Assembly: GCF_019649055.1 (NCBI RefSeq)
Contig: NW_026570222.1
Span: 3,348,001 to 3,412,000 of the forward strand
From: Paramacrobiotus metropolitanus
Lineage: Eukaryota; Tardigrada; Eutardigrada; Parachela; Macrobiotidae
Reading direction: 5' to 3'
Length of the DNA: 64,000 nt
The notes under the pieces were generated by a model. That model saw only the letters and a program-made list of their open reading frames with translations. It had not been told where the DNA came from and did not search any database. Every line of letters starts with the position of its first letter. Within the stretch, counting starts at the first letter, position 1. This document shows positions 38,007 to 52,008 of the stretch, one piece after another. Made by a program: the position numbers and the translations under genes.

Positions 38007-41000
38007 CTACATACGAGTATCGCTTTGTCGATTTTCATTAACAGTCTTTCCGGACTCATCAACCTACAAAAACAAACAAAAAGTTGACATCTGTTATGTC
38101 GTGAGGACGTTTCGATAATCTTTAATTTCGCCTTTTCCGGGTAAAAATCCGGATATTAATAATTAACATACAAATTGATGCTGCTATTTGCGAAGATTTC
38201 AAAAAAAGAGTTCAGTACAGAAGCGCAAAAGAATTACAGAAGTCCTATTTTCTTGCAAGAATCAGAGGCCATTGCCGTGTGTTTAGTGAACATCGCCAAT
38301 ATGATATGGAATTTTCTAAATTAAGCGATATCCCTCGCAAGCCGGTACTTACTGCAAGGGGCTGCACTGTTTGGTTATTCAAGGCATATAAAACCGCATC
38401 GTGGACAGTAACGAACAGTCGATCCGGTGCATTCAGTTCGCTGGCTTCACAAATCTCCAACATATCACGGACAGATTCTGCAATAACAAAAAATACGATC
38501 GCAGAGGAACTAAGTAAACGCAAAAGATTTTTGGTTATAGATCATTTTGATCTTGAAATTAAAAAAACCCTTAGGATTTATCGATTTAGCGCTTACTTTT
38601 AGTACAGGCAAGCAACAGGGTGACCCCGATATTTCGACACTCATCAGCCGTTTTCTTCAGGAACCCAACTCCCGTAACATCCACGAAACACACCTCGGAG
38701 CAGTCAATCACCACGTGCAACTTTGGAATGCTTGCATCCTCTGAACCATCGGTGGAGTCCGTGTTATCACTGACGATTTCGTTATCCTTCAGGACTTCCT
38801 GGCTTAGTGAGCCGGTAACTGTTCGCGGCAAATGCGCATGGGATTTCTTACTTCCGGAAGATACCCGACTTAGCTTGCGCTCATATTGTTCCACCGGTGG
38901 CTGTTCTTCGTTGTCTTCGATTACGATGGTATTCGTGAACGCATACCGCTGCTTCTCATCGTTCTCGGTGTCTTCCTTCTCTTCTTTAAGCTCCCGCATG
39001 GCATCATGAAGTCCAGCCAGGTTATACAGTCTTGTTTTAATATAAGCTACACGTACGAAGGCTGTCATGATCATGTAGATACCTTAAACTTTGCATAACT
39101 ATCGGCACTGTTACGCACCGGCATTAGCGAAGTAAATTGGTGCATCGATCCGTACAATTCTCACTTCCGGTCGCTGATAAGCCTAAAAATTAACGTTAAA
39201 AATGTAGCTGACTCGGTGATTAGTTTTCGTTCACAACTACACGAGTACTTTAGAAAGGAATCACACAAAGTGATCTGCATACTGCTTGCACATCTGCATC
39301 TGCAATTCATAACAATTATTTCTACTAACAGTGGTGTAAATGTCCATCGGTTTGTACAGGTCAGTTCCAGGCAGTCGCCCGAGACCGCGGACTTTTGGTT
39401 TTTGCATGCGAAACATCACTGTCATGATAGCATACGCCACGCCAATTCCGACTCCAATATCCACATCCAGAATCAAAACTGACAGAAAGACCACTAGGAA
39501 TATCGTCTGCAACATTGCCACATGATACATATGATGTTTTGATTATGCTAGTATGCTTATTATTGTATACGTATGTTACTCCTTAATTATTAATTTTCAC
39601 AAAACTGTACGTCGATATGTAAAGAGCTGCGTCCATACCGTAATACAGTTTGTACAGTAGTTATTGCTTTGAAATGATCGCTTCCACACTTACCCAGTCA
39701 ACAAAAGATATTTTCCACAAATGTACCAACTCCACTGCCTGCTCCAGGAGATGAATAACAGCCACCATTACAATGCCTCCCAAACAGGCGCGCGGCAGGG
39801 GCTGGAGGAGCGGACCCAGAGCCAAAATGACCACTAGAACAATTGTCGACTGCACCAAACTGACTATCTGCAAAAACGAGGATTTATTTGTATTTACATA
39901 TCGAAATGACCTTTGCATATTATAACTCAACGTTACTTAAACATGCATAACCCTATATTAATTTCTTACTGCACTTATTGATTCTATCTTTATAAATTAA
40001 AACTGCACTGTAATAGCGGCCGAAAAAGTCAGCGTGTTATGATCACTTTTGTAAACTGTTCAGTGCATAACCTTTTGTTGGAGTACGAGCACAACACATA
40101 CTTGCGTCCGGCCACCGGCACCATTCTGCACTGCACTTCTCGCCAACGATGCTCCAGAAGGCATGCTTTGGAAAAATGATCCTACGATATTTCCCACCCC
40201 AAGAGCCTGCAGTGGAAATTCATAGATTCTGCTATGCCTTTTTACTGATTTACAGCCGCGGTAAACATGAGCGTGATTAACATAAAGTACACTGGGCATT
40301 CAACACGCATATTATGTTGTACTGAGTAGAATGCCGACTTGTTCAGTTATTTTTTTTAAATTTGCAGCGCCTGTAGCTGTTGTCATAAAAGGGTATCCGA
40401 CGTTATCCATGTTATTACTCACCTTGAATTCCTGATTGGGTGAGATAGCGTAATTATGTTCATTGGCGAACAGCATGCCCAACGTGACTGTGATAGCGAA
40501 TGCCACGACCGCCAGAGCGAAAGTGTCGCCCAGAATAGCCGGATTGTCCACAACGACCCTGAAGTCCGGCACTGTCGGCGGTGGCATTCCCGTGGGCACG
40601 TTGGCCACTGTCACCACGTCATAATTCTCTGCGAACTCGAATGAATACGATACACTTGCGCCAATAATCACCTGTAAGAGAATCGTAAATCATTTCTCAT
40701 ATTGTTGCCCGTATGAAGATATCGGTTGGTTTGAAGCGGTGCGTTACAATGCGACAACTGTCACACCTCCTCTGATAAATTGATTTAAGAGCTACTGTTC
40801 GCAGATTATAGCGCTGTTTGATTTGTAAAACTATTCTTATTGGTTGTGTCAACCTACGATGATAAGTTCGGCTGGCACAGGTACGCGAATAATGGCACGG
40901 ATTTTCTTGTTTTTGTTGATTCCATATTTAATGATAATCAGAATCACGATTGTCACAGCTGAAATTATCATTGCCGGCGGATGGGCCGTGTGAATCACTT

Positions 41001-43395
41001 CGAAAAACCTTATGTAAGTCTGCAAATATGCCGGAAAATAATATAAATTATTAAATATAAAGAAGTAGTATGATGACCTTTTGTTTATACAGATTACAGA
41101 TTAACCGCTAATAAAATTAACAAAGGCAGTTTTGTATCTTAAAGTACGTATAACTTTTAAAAACTGTAGGCTAGGTCAACTCAACTAAAATCAAATTAGC
41201 TACTTACTTTGACCAGTTTAAATGGTCCGAAAAATTCGTGCAGTCCTTTAACTCCAAATACAGATGTCACTAAAGTAAAACAAATAATTATAGTATACCC
41301 AATACGATTCCAGTATACCCAATTATACGGAATACTTTTACAGAAGTTCCTGGTCGTTCACTTACATTGGCTACTGAAAACATGGAATGCCGATGCACAC
41401 GTGAACCTAAATAAGATACGCATACAAAAATTAAGTTATGGTGTCATGGTAATATTTTAGATGCAAAATGTTTTTTAGACTGAACAATAAAGCAATTTTC
41501 ATACCCTTGAACCAGCTGGTCAGACAGATAAACAGTCAGGCCCCCAAATTTTAATATTCCAAGCAGAAGCTAGAAAAAGACCAATAGTTTAAATAGGCAT
41601 TTCATCCATATGGCAGTGTCTCATATTTACAGTTATGTAATTAAAAGCCTCAATTCTGAGACGTTTTGTTGTAATAACAGGCAGGTTTTATTTTTCACGA
41701 ATGGTGATAGATTTGACTGTTCTGAGTGGGGAAACTAATCATAGATGGCGGCACTAACAAGCAATTATTTATAACTACGTAGGAGTTCGCACCTGCCAGG
41801 ATCCCACAACGAATGCGGCTGTTGTTGCAACACGAATCGCTTCGATTTCTCGTTCGTTGAATTTTTCCACCGGCAACAACGGTGTCGTTGAATTTTCTAC
41901 GATACCACTGTTACCGGTGCTGAGCAAAGGAGCCACGGTCGTCCCGAGAGTGGTAGCCATGCTCATACTGACCGGATTAGAATACGATCCCACAATTTTG
42001 TTCGTCATCATGGATATAATGGCGAATGTCCCTGTCATTTAATAAACTGTGAAAGCATTCAAAACAGTTGGTTCCGATATTATATTGTAATCGGTGGAGT
42101 TAGCTGCTTATATTATTATTTGAGTACAAAATGCTAGTAGCTGTACCCATTGAACACTGCCGAGATGTGCCCATTGCGAAATAGAACAGCGTCGGGATGA
42201 AAGATGTATACAGTCCACAGACCTGTTGCATGGTCGAATATAGGTATCAAATTAAATAATACGGATCCAGTGTTTGCTATTTTAGTGTCATGCTTTCACG
42301 TGCAAAGGCGAAAGCGAATTACCGACTGCAGAAAATAAAGATGTACATTATGGTCCTCCAAAGAGTTGCCTTATTGTTTGCTCTAGAATGTTATGTACAA
42401 TGCAGTGATATATATTATGCACTTACAGGTGGTAATCCGGCCAGGATTGCATATGCGATCCCTATAAGCAATACGAAAGCACCAGTTTTGAAAATATTGT
42501 TAATGCGGAGGGATGCTTTTGAAAAGATATTGTTCCATACAGTGCGAAATATGTCCTCTGCGTACAGTTTAGGACTGCGCTAACAAACTTCAAAAATAAT
42601 GCAAATATTTAAAATTAATTAGAGTCGTCAAAGTTACCTTGAGGAACATTCATAACGCCCACAGTGATACCTAAATTGCAGAGGTTTTACAACACCACGA
42701 CTTAAATGAAAGAATTTTCAAAAACTGCCAGCACCTGCCACGAAATCTGGTATAAGCAATCTTTTGAAGTCATATTTTGGCAGCCAGGCAATTACGGGAA
42801 ACCAACTGGTAATAAAGGAATAAGCCAATTTTGGGCAAGATTTATTAGACGTCGTTTTCCGTTTCCATAATTTGCCGCCGATTCGTTTTATTTCACCCCA
42901 GGGACGCAGTGGAGGTCCCGGTTCCAATAGGCCATAATTGGAATCAAAACTGTCAATGCCCAAACATCTTTTTAAAAAATTTACGCGTAATAATTGTGTC
43001 ATTATATGCATGTAAGTCCACATTTTTGACAGGTATGGACATTTTTGACAACGCATGTCATATAAAAAAACGGGATCAAACACAGCAATCCAACCACCAT
43101 AAGTTTCTGTTTGTGATGGTGTGACCTTTCAGATTTTTTTCTCGCCAGCTCTCAAGTAACATGAACAAAATCGTACAGAAATAATTTGGCAGGAGATTAC
43201 TCAGAGTGCAGAAGATTCAGTATTCTACCGGTGTACTCAAACAAATAAAACAACAGCAAAGTGGGCAACTTACGCCTGTTGCGTTAGAATAGGCCGAGTC
43301 ACGCGGAGCTGTGTGTCAGGTCGCAAACTGTCTCTCTTTCCGTCCTTTCGAGCAAGATCTTTTGGAGGCTCAAGAAAATGTTTTCCCGAGTTCAT
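38007..43395 (-). CDS. SLC26-family anion transporter, copy B
   Basis: Eighteen exons, about 820 residues. Key exons: 43395-43274 (start, LRVTRPIL), 42967-42735, 42670-42638, about 42029-41793 (extracellular loop with possible N-glycosylation sites), 41023-40856, 40671-40432, 39182-39119, 39046-38597, 38477-38353, 38063-38007 (TAG). Landmarks match copy [56 protein letters not shown] followed by ASLARSAVQ, and LILDVDIGVGIGV. The STAS domain has [31 protein letters not shown] and [13 protein letters not shown]. It is closer to A than to C (shared SRQCSMG and LSDQLVQG), so A and B are probably the younger duplicates. B has four more introns than A, including one that splits the start of STAS after YFANA. 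A GTAC-rich intergenic stretch precedes it. Confidence 0.95.
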
Positions 43396-45443
43396 TTTGA
43401 AGAAAAATATTCTTTTTGAACCATTTAATACGAGCGCGGTGCAATCACGATTTTACGTCTGCCAACATTAAGGATCAGTTAGTAACATAAATCCATATCA
43501 CGCTGTGTTCATCCGGTCCAAACAAATATTGCAAGCGTTTCAGGTGACAAGTTTAGTATCGCATTTTCCAGTAATGTAAAGGGCAGAAACAATATTCGAT
43601 CGTCATTAATTAAAACGTACCGGTCTGTATAACTCACGTCTTCATCCTTTTGGCTATCTAAAATTCGTAACTCCTAGCTGCAGCTTCAGCTGATAGGGCT
43701 GCATTGCGGCATACAACCGACTGATACCTTTCCAGTGATTGACCAAAGAAAACGACATTTCAGCAAAATTTGATACGGTATCACACTCATACCAGATCAA
43801 AAATCAAAATACTGCCGGTCCGAACGCGTTAAAAGTCAGTAAGTGTCTTTAAAGTGCATTAATGCGTAGTTAAATTGTGTCATTGCTACGATATTTGCAT
43901 ATTGTAGGTGTGCATATTTAAATTCAGATATATGTATTAATTTCATTTCCCAACACATAATCACATACCAGTTTCGATAAAATGGTATTATCTGAATTTT
44001 CTTTGGAATTCTTCAGTTTTTACACCTCAAAAAGTTTGGTCAGATTGGTTTCGTTGATGTACTTACAACTCCTATTATTAGATGAATGCATATAATACAA
44101 TACAATTACAGATTACACGCGAACATGTTTAATATATTTTTTTCGGATTTTGTTTCGCATTAGAAAAGTCGAACCGGAAAACTGCCTTATAGAGCTTGAA
44201 GATGCGCCGTGATATATAAAGTATGTATCCTTTTGTGCGTAACTGTAATTTGCGCTGGTGTCCATCTCAATAAACCAGTACATTAGTACAGTAATTTTAT
44301 TTCAGTTAATTGGCAAAAGAAATTATTCCACAGTTTAAGTTTTATATGGGATCGATATGAACGCAAACACTTTCAAATTTTAATTGTCTGCATTTACAAA
44401 GTCATACGGCACCATGCAAAATAATGTTAGCCGCAATAGACGGTAGTTTGCAAACTGGCAGGGAAAGAGCAAATAAACTGCACAATCAACGGACCCTCCA
44501 ACCACATTAATATTGTCCTATGTACTCGTATTAACTCTATATTAATTATAATAAATACGCTATGCTTGTGGTTTAAAAGCATGGAATGTTTTAGGTGGGT
44601 AACACTGATCATGACTCGTCCACTACGGTAGTCGATTTGATAAGTATGCACAGTCGATCTTATGATTAGGATGGAATCCGCCGAATGGATGCCCTAAATC
44701 CTCCGTTCGATGGAACCCGTCGAAACCTTTGTTCACACATACTAATTGTTGAAACACAATGGGTTCACATTTTGGTTGGATAAGTTTAGAAAATTACAAT
44801 TTTTTGGTACAAATTTGTTTGTTTTACAAAGTTAAATCGGCAAGCAAAAATTTCAAAATTAAATAAAAACCTTAACAGTAAATTGGTAAGAATCATCATT
44901 CAAAGTACGTTGGAACTTGGATAATAGTGAAAAACAATAATAATTGTATAAATTCCCCACTTGTTAAAGTGAGTAATTACTAAATTCTGTTATGATGACT
45001 TATTCAAAGGAAGAAGACCAACGCGGACAACCCGGTAATGCCGATGTATTTATTATACAATGTATTCCAGTACGTACTCGGTGCAAGTAAAGTGGTTCAC
45101 AACCACCACTAGTTTACTGATCCATAGTATCATTAACGATTTCTTTTTATACGATTTCTTTTTTCTCGTACTTTTTACTATAATATCTCGTACTTGTAGT
45201 ACGAGTATGCACGCAGAAGTCAGTAATGTCGTCCAGGAAACGACTTGTAGCGAGCGTATCAGTTCAGCAGCTGTGCAACAACGTGTTCCAAAAATGCAGC
45301 AATTTTAACTGACTGCATACAATATTTTAGCAATCTGTTCTGTTATCAGTATCAAATTAAGAAATGAAAATTAGTACCTAAACAAAACGTTCAGGAAAGC
45401 TGACAAAAATGGATGTTATCAGTGAATACCTTATTTCTATCCG
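43396..45443. other. Intergenic DNA upstream of SLC26 copy B
   Basis: No supported gene. It should contain the copy B promoter (minus) and that of the small gene starting at 45444 (plus). TACGAGTA/TACTCGTA words occur at about 44523 and 45165-45210. Confidence 0.5.
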
Positions 45444-45821
45444 ATGCAAGCTGAGATGCGGCAGATAACCTTTTGTGGCGTTTTGATAAATTTCCTGGCT
45501 ACACTGTTAGTCTTGTGGTGTTTGTTTGTTCTGTATGAACTTCGCGAAGCATTTGGCGATCGGGAAATCAGGGATCGTGCGAGATTACGGCTGATCCACG
45601 ATCTGAAACATTTTTCCAGAACTTCTCAAGATATTATTGAACAGACAATTAATGCCGTCGCATATATTACCGCGGATTACGAATTTTATCTGCAGAGCGC
45701 GTCTGCTTTCGTACTTGAAACATACACCCGTGTCAAAGAACTGGTGTCTTCGCATGTCAACTATTACTTATCCCCGAAACCGGAAGCCGTGTCTAAAGTC
45801 AAAGAAACCTCCTTCTGGTGA
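45444..45821 (+). CDS. Small single-pass membrane protein, unknown function
   Basis: Intronless 125-residue ORF starting MQAEMRQITFCG. I do not recognise a family. Residues about 9-31 form one hydrophobic helix (VLINFLATLLVLWCLFVLY), a likely signal anchor or signal peptide. The rest is predicted helical and strongly charged at first (ELREAFGDREIRDRARLRL), then amphipathic, with many Val, Tyr and Ser residues, ending KVKETSFW. It resembles a small helical protein that lies along or dimerises on a membrane, but that is inference. It is on the opposite strand to the SLC26 genes, between copies B and C. Its amino-acid composition looks protein-like, unlike nearby random frames. Existence is probable, not proven. 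Confidence 0.6.
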   Translation: MQAEMRQITFCGVLINFLATLLVLWCLFVLYELREAFGDREIRDRARLRLIHDLKHFSRTSQDIIEQTINAVAYITADYEFYLQSASAFVLETYTRVKELVSSHVNYYLSPKPEAVSKVKETSFW

Positions 45822-46991
45822 ACGGTAGACTATCACGAAGGCATTTCTTTCAGCAACTGATGACAATTCATACAACAGTCAATGAACGGAAAAGCAAAAC
45901 TACTTAAAAAGGGCTTGAAAACCAAAACCGCAAATCGCAGCAAAGGTCAACAAGCGTCAACAGGGATTGCATGATTTGCATCCGTCGTTTTTTTCTCTAC
46001 TCTCCACTGCCGCGATTTTGTCGTTCCTTGACCTTGCTCCCGCACCAAATTTTTTGTCAGTTGTTAACTGTTAAGTTAGTGGGTACACTCTATAATTATA
46101 TTTATAAACATATGCAATTTAAGTGCTCTAGCACAAGGCATTCGGAGGTACTAGTACTTTGTGTTATGATTTATTTTGTTGGAGATGCGCTGCCATCACT
46201 GTTTCCGTAGCTAAAAATTATTAGTTTTGTGTTGACATGAAATTATTAAAAATCTGCAGAAAACCAATGCTCAAATGTTCGGAATAACCGCCTCCGGTAC
46301 TCCAATGCTCAAATGTGCTCAAATGCTCCAAACCAGTGCTCAAATGTTCGGAATAACCGCCGCCGCCACAAAGTATCAATGTTATGAACTTACTAGCATC
46401 TACTGCATAAGCGTTAAAGTGACATTAGCGTAAATATAGATACACCGTTCAAATTTGTACAGCAAATAAATTAATAATCACATAAGAAAGCCAAGGCGAT
46501 TCATGATCGTAACGGTACATGTTATCTTATATTATGTGAGCAGTTAATAGTTATTGCCACCGCGTTTACCAGCACGTCTAAACCTGTCATCATAATTTTG
46601 GACTTTAATATTCAAACGTTTTTACTACCAGTTTCCAAAAGTTTGAGCAGTAGAAACAACCATGTCTAAAGCCAGAAGTACATCATCAGCCTTTGAAAAA
46701 ATAATGATCACATTTGTAGACCACAAGTTTCGAAAACGAAGTTAATAAAAGATAAAACACAGACGATTCAAGCACAGAAATACACTGAAAATTCTGTGCG
46801 GCACCGGGGACAAACTATAAATCAGCATAGACCCTTAAAAACAACAATCACGAGCAATTAATACGAAGCCAACCAGTTCGTACCCTGAGTTGCAAAATTA
46901 AATAACAGTATTCGTATACATTTGTATAAAACTATCGGCTTTTCTTTGGAACTGAATCAGGCAAAAGGAGCAGCGCTTATTTGTACTTAAT
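45822..46991. other. Intergenic DNA downstream of SLC26 copy C
   Basis: Contains the direct repeat at 46261-46361 and no supported gene. A candidate polyadenylation signal for the small upstream gene was not identified. Confidence 0.5.
46261..46361. repeat. Direct repeat, 32-bp copies, 69-bp period
   Basis: AAACCAATGCTCAAATGTTC followed by GGAATAACCGCC at 46261-46292 recurs at 46330-46361 with one substitution. Between them are two partial copies of ATGCTCAAATG. Confidence 0.8.
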
Positions 46992-49900
46992 TTATCCACT
47001 TGTACTGGACTTATTCGGATCCGTCTGAGTTGAGTAAAGCACCGCATCATGAACAGTTAGGTACAAACGATCCGGTCCCAATGTTTTCTCAAATCCACTT
47101 AAGGCTAAGGTTTCCCGCGCAGAAGCTGAATAACAAAATCTGATTAAACAATAAGAAAAAAAAATTTACACGCAGATAAGACAAAGCTTTTGGAGACAAA
47201 AAACAAAATATTTTCAAAAGCGCATTATGCTGGGAAAAGTAGAGTCTTTAACTCACAAACGTCAAAAAATGTCCAGCCACATTTTCTATGGGAATTTCTA
47301 CATATTCAAGCAAAATTACAACACCGTCGCTTGCCACTTATTTATGACTGTAATTTCTTTTAATAAAATAGCCCAGTGAATTATCTGCAGGATGCCAATC
47401 ATTCAGCTTACTAACTTAAAATAACAAAAAACCTATAAGCCCTTCGTAGCCTAAAAGCTCTCTTAAACCAGTTTTCGTGAAGGTGTATGAGTCGGCGGCC
47501 AATGAGTCATCAATGCAATGAGACTAAATCAAACATACCTTTACAAGCTGCCAAGAAGAATTCCACGCCCATTGCATTCAATTCCTGCGCCATCTTTTTG
47601 AGCATTTCGGCTCCCGTGATATCCATGAAACAGACGGCAGAGCAATCGAAAACCAAATAGCGAGTCGCCGCTCCAAGCAGAACCGAATGGTCCGACAAAT
47701 CTATCAATGGCACAGGACTACCCGGCAAAACCGATGAATCCGACGAAGCGCTATTGGGCTGGATGACACGAATGGATGAGCTGGAGGATAAATCAACCTC
47801 CTGATCATTCCAGGCAGCAGCAAACTGCGTATCAGAAAGACTGCGGTATTTAGGGTGCTTCTGAATTGGAGAAGCACGTAAATCAGACTGAGAATCCACT
47901 CTGCCATCCAAACCACACAATTCATAGGTGGTACGACGGAAAAAATCGGCATTGGCAAAATAAAGTGGAGCATCTAAGCGGATAATCTTCATATTCGGCA
48001 CTTCCATAGCCTAAAGAAAAGAAAGACACATTACACGATGCTCTTTTCTCAAACACTTTCCCAATCTTCAAAAGACAACGTCTGTGAGCTTACGACAACA
48101 AGGATAAACTTGCACGTCGCTCTGTATATTATGTACACTGCAGACGTTCCAAAAAATTTGCTTCTATGATAGCTTAAGTGTGACCGCAATGTAACCCAAG
48201 ACAACAGGCAAGAAATGAATGTTCACTCTGAAAACTATGTACCGTTCGGTAAGAATCAATCCTTTTATAGATATCAGTTTGGGGAACGCGTCCCAACAGC
48301 CCAATTTCCGGCCGTTGTGTTCTGAATATGACTGTCAGTAAGCTATAGCCAACTCCGATTCCCAATCCAGAATCCACATCCAAAATTATGACAGCCAGAA
48401 ACGAAACCAAAAGGACGGACTGCAAAAACAGAATACCTAAGAAAACCGGCTACCAAAAACAATCCGCGATCATGAGCTATTTTCTCACCGTATCAACAAA
48501 TGAAATACTCCAAAGCTTTGTCACTTCCGATATCTGCTTGAGCATATTTATTAGTGCCACCATAATGATTGAACCAAGACAAGCTTCCGGGAGAGACTCC
48601 AATAAAGTACCCAGTTTCAGAAGCACGACGAGCACAAATAATGCTGCGATAATACTCACAACCTGAAATCAACGCGCATGTACCATTCATGTGAGTGTAA
48701 AATTTAGTCGCTACATTACAGTATTTTTTGTTATTTTTGCAATAGTGTTAGATCATCCAATAAAGAAAAAAAAACGGATCAGTTTACCAAGATACGTGCG
48801 TTGTTACTAATTCACACTAGGCAATTCAAGTATAAAATGTATACTCAATCAGTCTAACCTGTGTCGCACCGCCCACCGCTACTTGTACAGCACTGCGAGC
48901 CAACGATCCCGTGGCCGGAATACATTGGAAAAACGAGCAGAATATGTTAGTGACGCCCAAGGCCTTCAGCTCTTGATTTGGGTCGATTTCATATTTAAAA
49001 CGCTGAGCAAATAGTTTTGCCAGGGACACCGTGATTGTAAATCCAACTACGGCAACAGCAAATGTATCCACTAAAATCTGAGGTAGTAAGACCATGTCGG
49101 GGACTTGCGGCTCAGGCATGCCTACAGGAACCTTTCTCACAGTGACGACTTTGTATTTTCCATTGAGATCTAAACTCCATGATGCAAGCGTGCCGAAGAT
49201 AACCTAGTCATTGAAAAAAATGCCAGTTATGGCCTCCTACAGCAAAACTACAAACGTCATTCAATTCATTAAAAACTTAATCGGAGCTGTGAAACAAGTG
49301 ACTGGCAAAATTTCAAGTGTTCGAGCTATCCTAAATGCCTATCGCAATTGAGTACTCACAATCAGCAGTTCTGCCGGAAGTGGAAACTTTATCCAGCTTA
49401 TAACCTTCTTATTTTCGTTCACAAGGTACCTGCAACCGTTGAAATACATAGAATGAAAACAATTCTGAAATTACAAATTTCTGATCGAGTAACTTCTACA
49501 TACTTCACTAGAAGAAGTGATACGATACATATCAAAGATATGATCAGAGTGGCCACATTGACGTCATGTGTTGCAAGATTAACAAAAAACTGCGAATACG
49601 TCTAAAATCAAAGAAAAGGTTCACGCCCATGCTCCCTTGATTTAACGATTCCCGAATATATCAATTCATTCCACTTACTTTAAACAGTTTAAAAGCGCCA
49701 TAATGTGAAGTGAGATTCTGCATTCCAAATACCGGTTTCAACTGGCTGCTGAACACGTGGAACGAAGCACCCGAGGTAAATCTGTGAGTCATCAAAAACA
49801 ACAATAACATCCGCCAAATGCCAATAAAACAGACACCGTAATTAACCGCTGCGGATGTCATTTACCCTTTAACGAGCTGATCGGAAAGATACACTGTAAG

Positions 49901-52008
49901 TGATCCAAGTCCAACTATTCCTAAAACGGCCTGAAAAAATAAATTACCAAATAAAATCGCAGCCAAGCGATAAATAAATTAGTTACAAATGCACACAAAA
50001 AATTAGTAGCCCAATCTACATAACACGCACCTGCCACAGTCCAACCGCAAAAGCCACCGTGATGAGTACACCAACCCGAGCGGGAAGATTACTGTCTTCT
50101 GCATCCAGATTACCAGTGGTATTCATCATCAAACCCCTCGAACGCAGATGATCTGCTTCCGTGCCTTCGTATTGCTTGACAATTTTGCTGGTCATAAGAC
50201 TCACAACGGCAAACGTTCCTACAAGAAAATTTTATAATAGCTGAATTTTTCGCTGTCAATATTTCTGTGGTATTTACAACATTGATCAAAACGCCGGATC
50301 AACATTTTGCTTGTGGATTACGTTCGCGACCATCGAAGTTCACCAGCACAGTGCCCACTTGCCATCGACTGGCATGAACCAGTTGGAAAAAGAGTCATAA
50401 TACGGTAATACCATAATAACGATTTATTTGGCATACAGAAGGCAGAGCAAACATTTTCTTCCTCGAAATTCAAACTCACTTCAAAGAATAAGATTTCACT
50501 AATGTGTCACGCATGCTACTTCTACGTCTTATATATTGTCAGTGCGAAGCCTACACGATACCGTATGAAAACAGAATCATCTAGTCAACAATTTAGTGAA
50601 TGAGGTTTAATCACCTGTTTCAATCCCAGAGCGAAGTGGTTAAAAAATTAACTTCATCGAAACCTTTTGAACCACCTAACCAACGGCGTTTCAGAACATA
50701 CAGAGTCCAAAAGGACAAATAGTCAAATAGGTACCTCATGGTCGTGTGCCGATCATTTCAATTTACGTACAGGAATACCCTAATTAGCAATAAAATTACG
50801 TATTATTATCCGCTCTAGCCATTCACGAAGCCAAAAGTTGTAAACAGCAATTATAGAAAGTACTATAATGAAGCCGCCACATTCGAAACATGCCAACATT
50901 GTCGGCACCTGAATGTTTACCAATTACCACTGCAAATCGCTCTAACTTGCAAGGCAAAGAAAAATTATTACAGAAACAGCAAAACGACGCCAGCGTTATC
51001 AATTTTTAAAAGCTAGCACCATAAATCACTGAAACATATCGGCTGATCAAAGAAACCGTTTCTATCACTACAACAAAAGCTTATCAACTCCATAAAGTAC
51101 CAGAACCAATAAATCACAGCAGGTCTGCTCATCTAACAACCAATATCAAAATCCTCGCGTTACCGCCATTATGTAAGATTTAAAAGCTGATCTCCCAAGC
51201 TCACAAAAAACAGATTTAATTAGAGGGAATTCAATGCAAATTACTTACCAACAGAAACATGTCGCGATGTGCCCATTAGCGTATATATCAACAGCGGGAA
51301 AAAACTGGTGTACAGTCCAAATACATGAGGAACTCCACTAAGCTTTCCGTAAGCCATTCCTGTAGTAGGTTACGCAGAATATAAAATGGGAAACGTTTGC
51401 GATGCCAATCGTCTACGACGTACCTTGGGGAATATTCATAATACCCACAGTCAATCCTGAAAAAAACAATAACCCAATTAAAGTTACCTTGGCCCAATTA
51501 AAAGCAGCACAAAATAACAAAATCGCAGTTTCACTTCGGCTCTACTCCACCTGCGACTAAGTCTCGAAGTAAATCCTGCCGAACATTATAGCGCGGCATC
51601 CACTGGAGAATGGGGAATGTCCGCAATATTTTCTTTTTCATAATCCGCGCACAGTTGGTCCGCGAATTGAAAGTCCGATAGATTTTGTGGGACACTTGTC
51701 TTTTCAATTTCGTCCATGGCGTCGCTGGTGTTCCGTGTTCTCCGGATTCGTTGTTATCGTCGAATCTATCGAAAGTATCCAGTAATGGCCGTCTCTCCAT
51801 GATTTAAAAATGAACTAACGGCGTGAGGAAAGTCCAGAAACTGAACTTCCAACAAATCAAATAGAATTTCGTACTTCGCCTGGCTGAAAATGGGACGACT
51901 GATACTGAAACGGCTTGGACGCTTCACGCCTCCACTGCGATTATTGGCCACGGGCTCCTCAGCCACATGCGTATTGCTGTCTTCCTCGCTTGATCGTATG
52001 AGATTCAT
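46992..52008 (-). CDS. SLC26-family anion transporter, copy C (divergent member)
   Basis: Fourteen exons, about 780 residues, from ATG 52008 to TAA 46994-46992. Checked exons include 52008-51875, 51765-51551, about 51350-51249, 50218 onward, 48010-47539 (STAS first part) and 47125-46992 (STAS end). Landmarks: [99 protein letters not shown] and [12 protein letters not shown]. It differs from A and B in having SRHVSVG, the residues I recall as typical of animal SLC26, where A and B have SRQCSMG. Its early TM exons are fused, it has an extra intron after SLLLVK, and the intron at 50219-51248 is about 1 kb. An upstream in-frame GTG exists, but the ATG at 52008 is preferred. It is the first gene of the array in transcription order. 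Confidence 0.95.
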
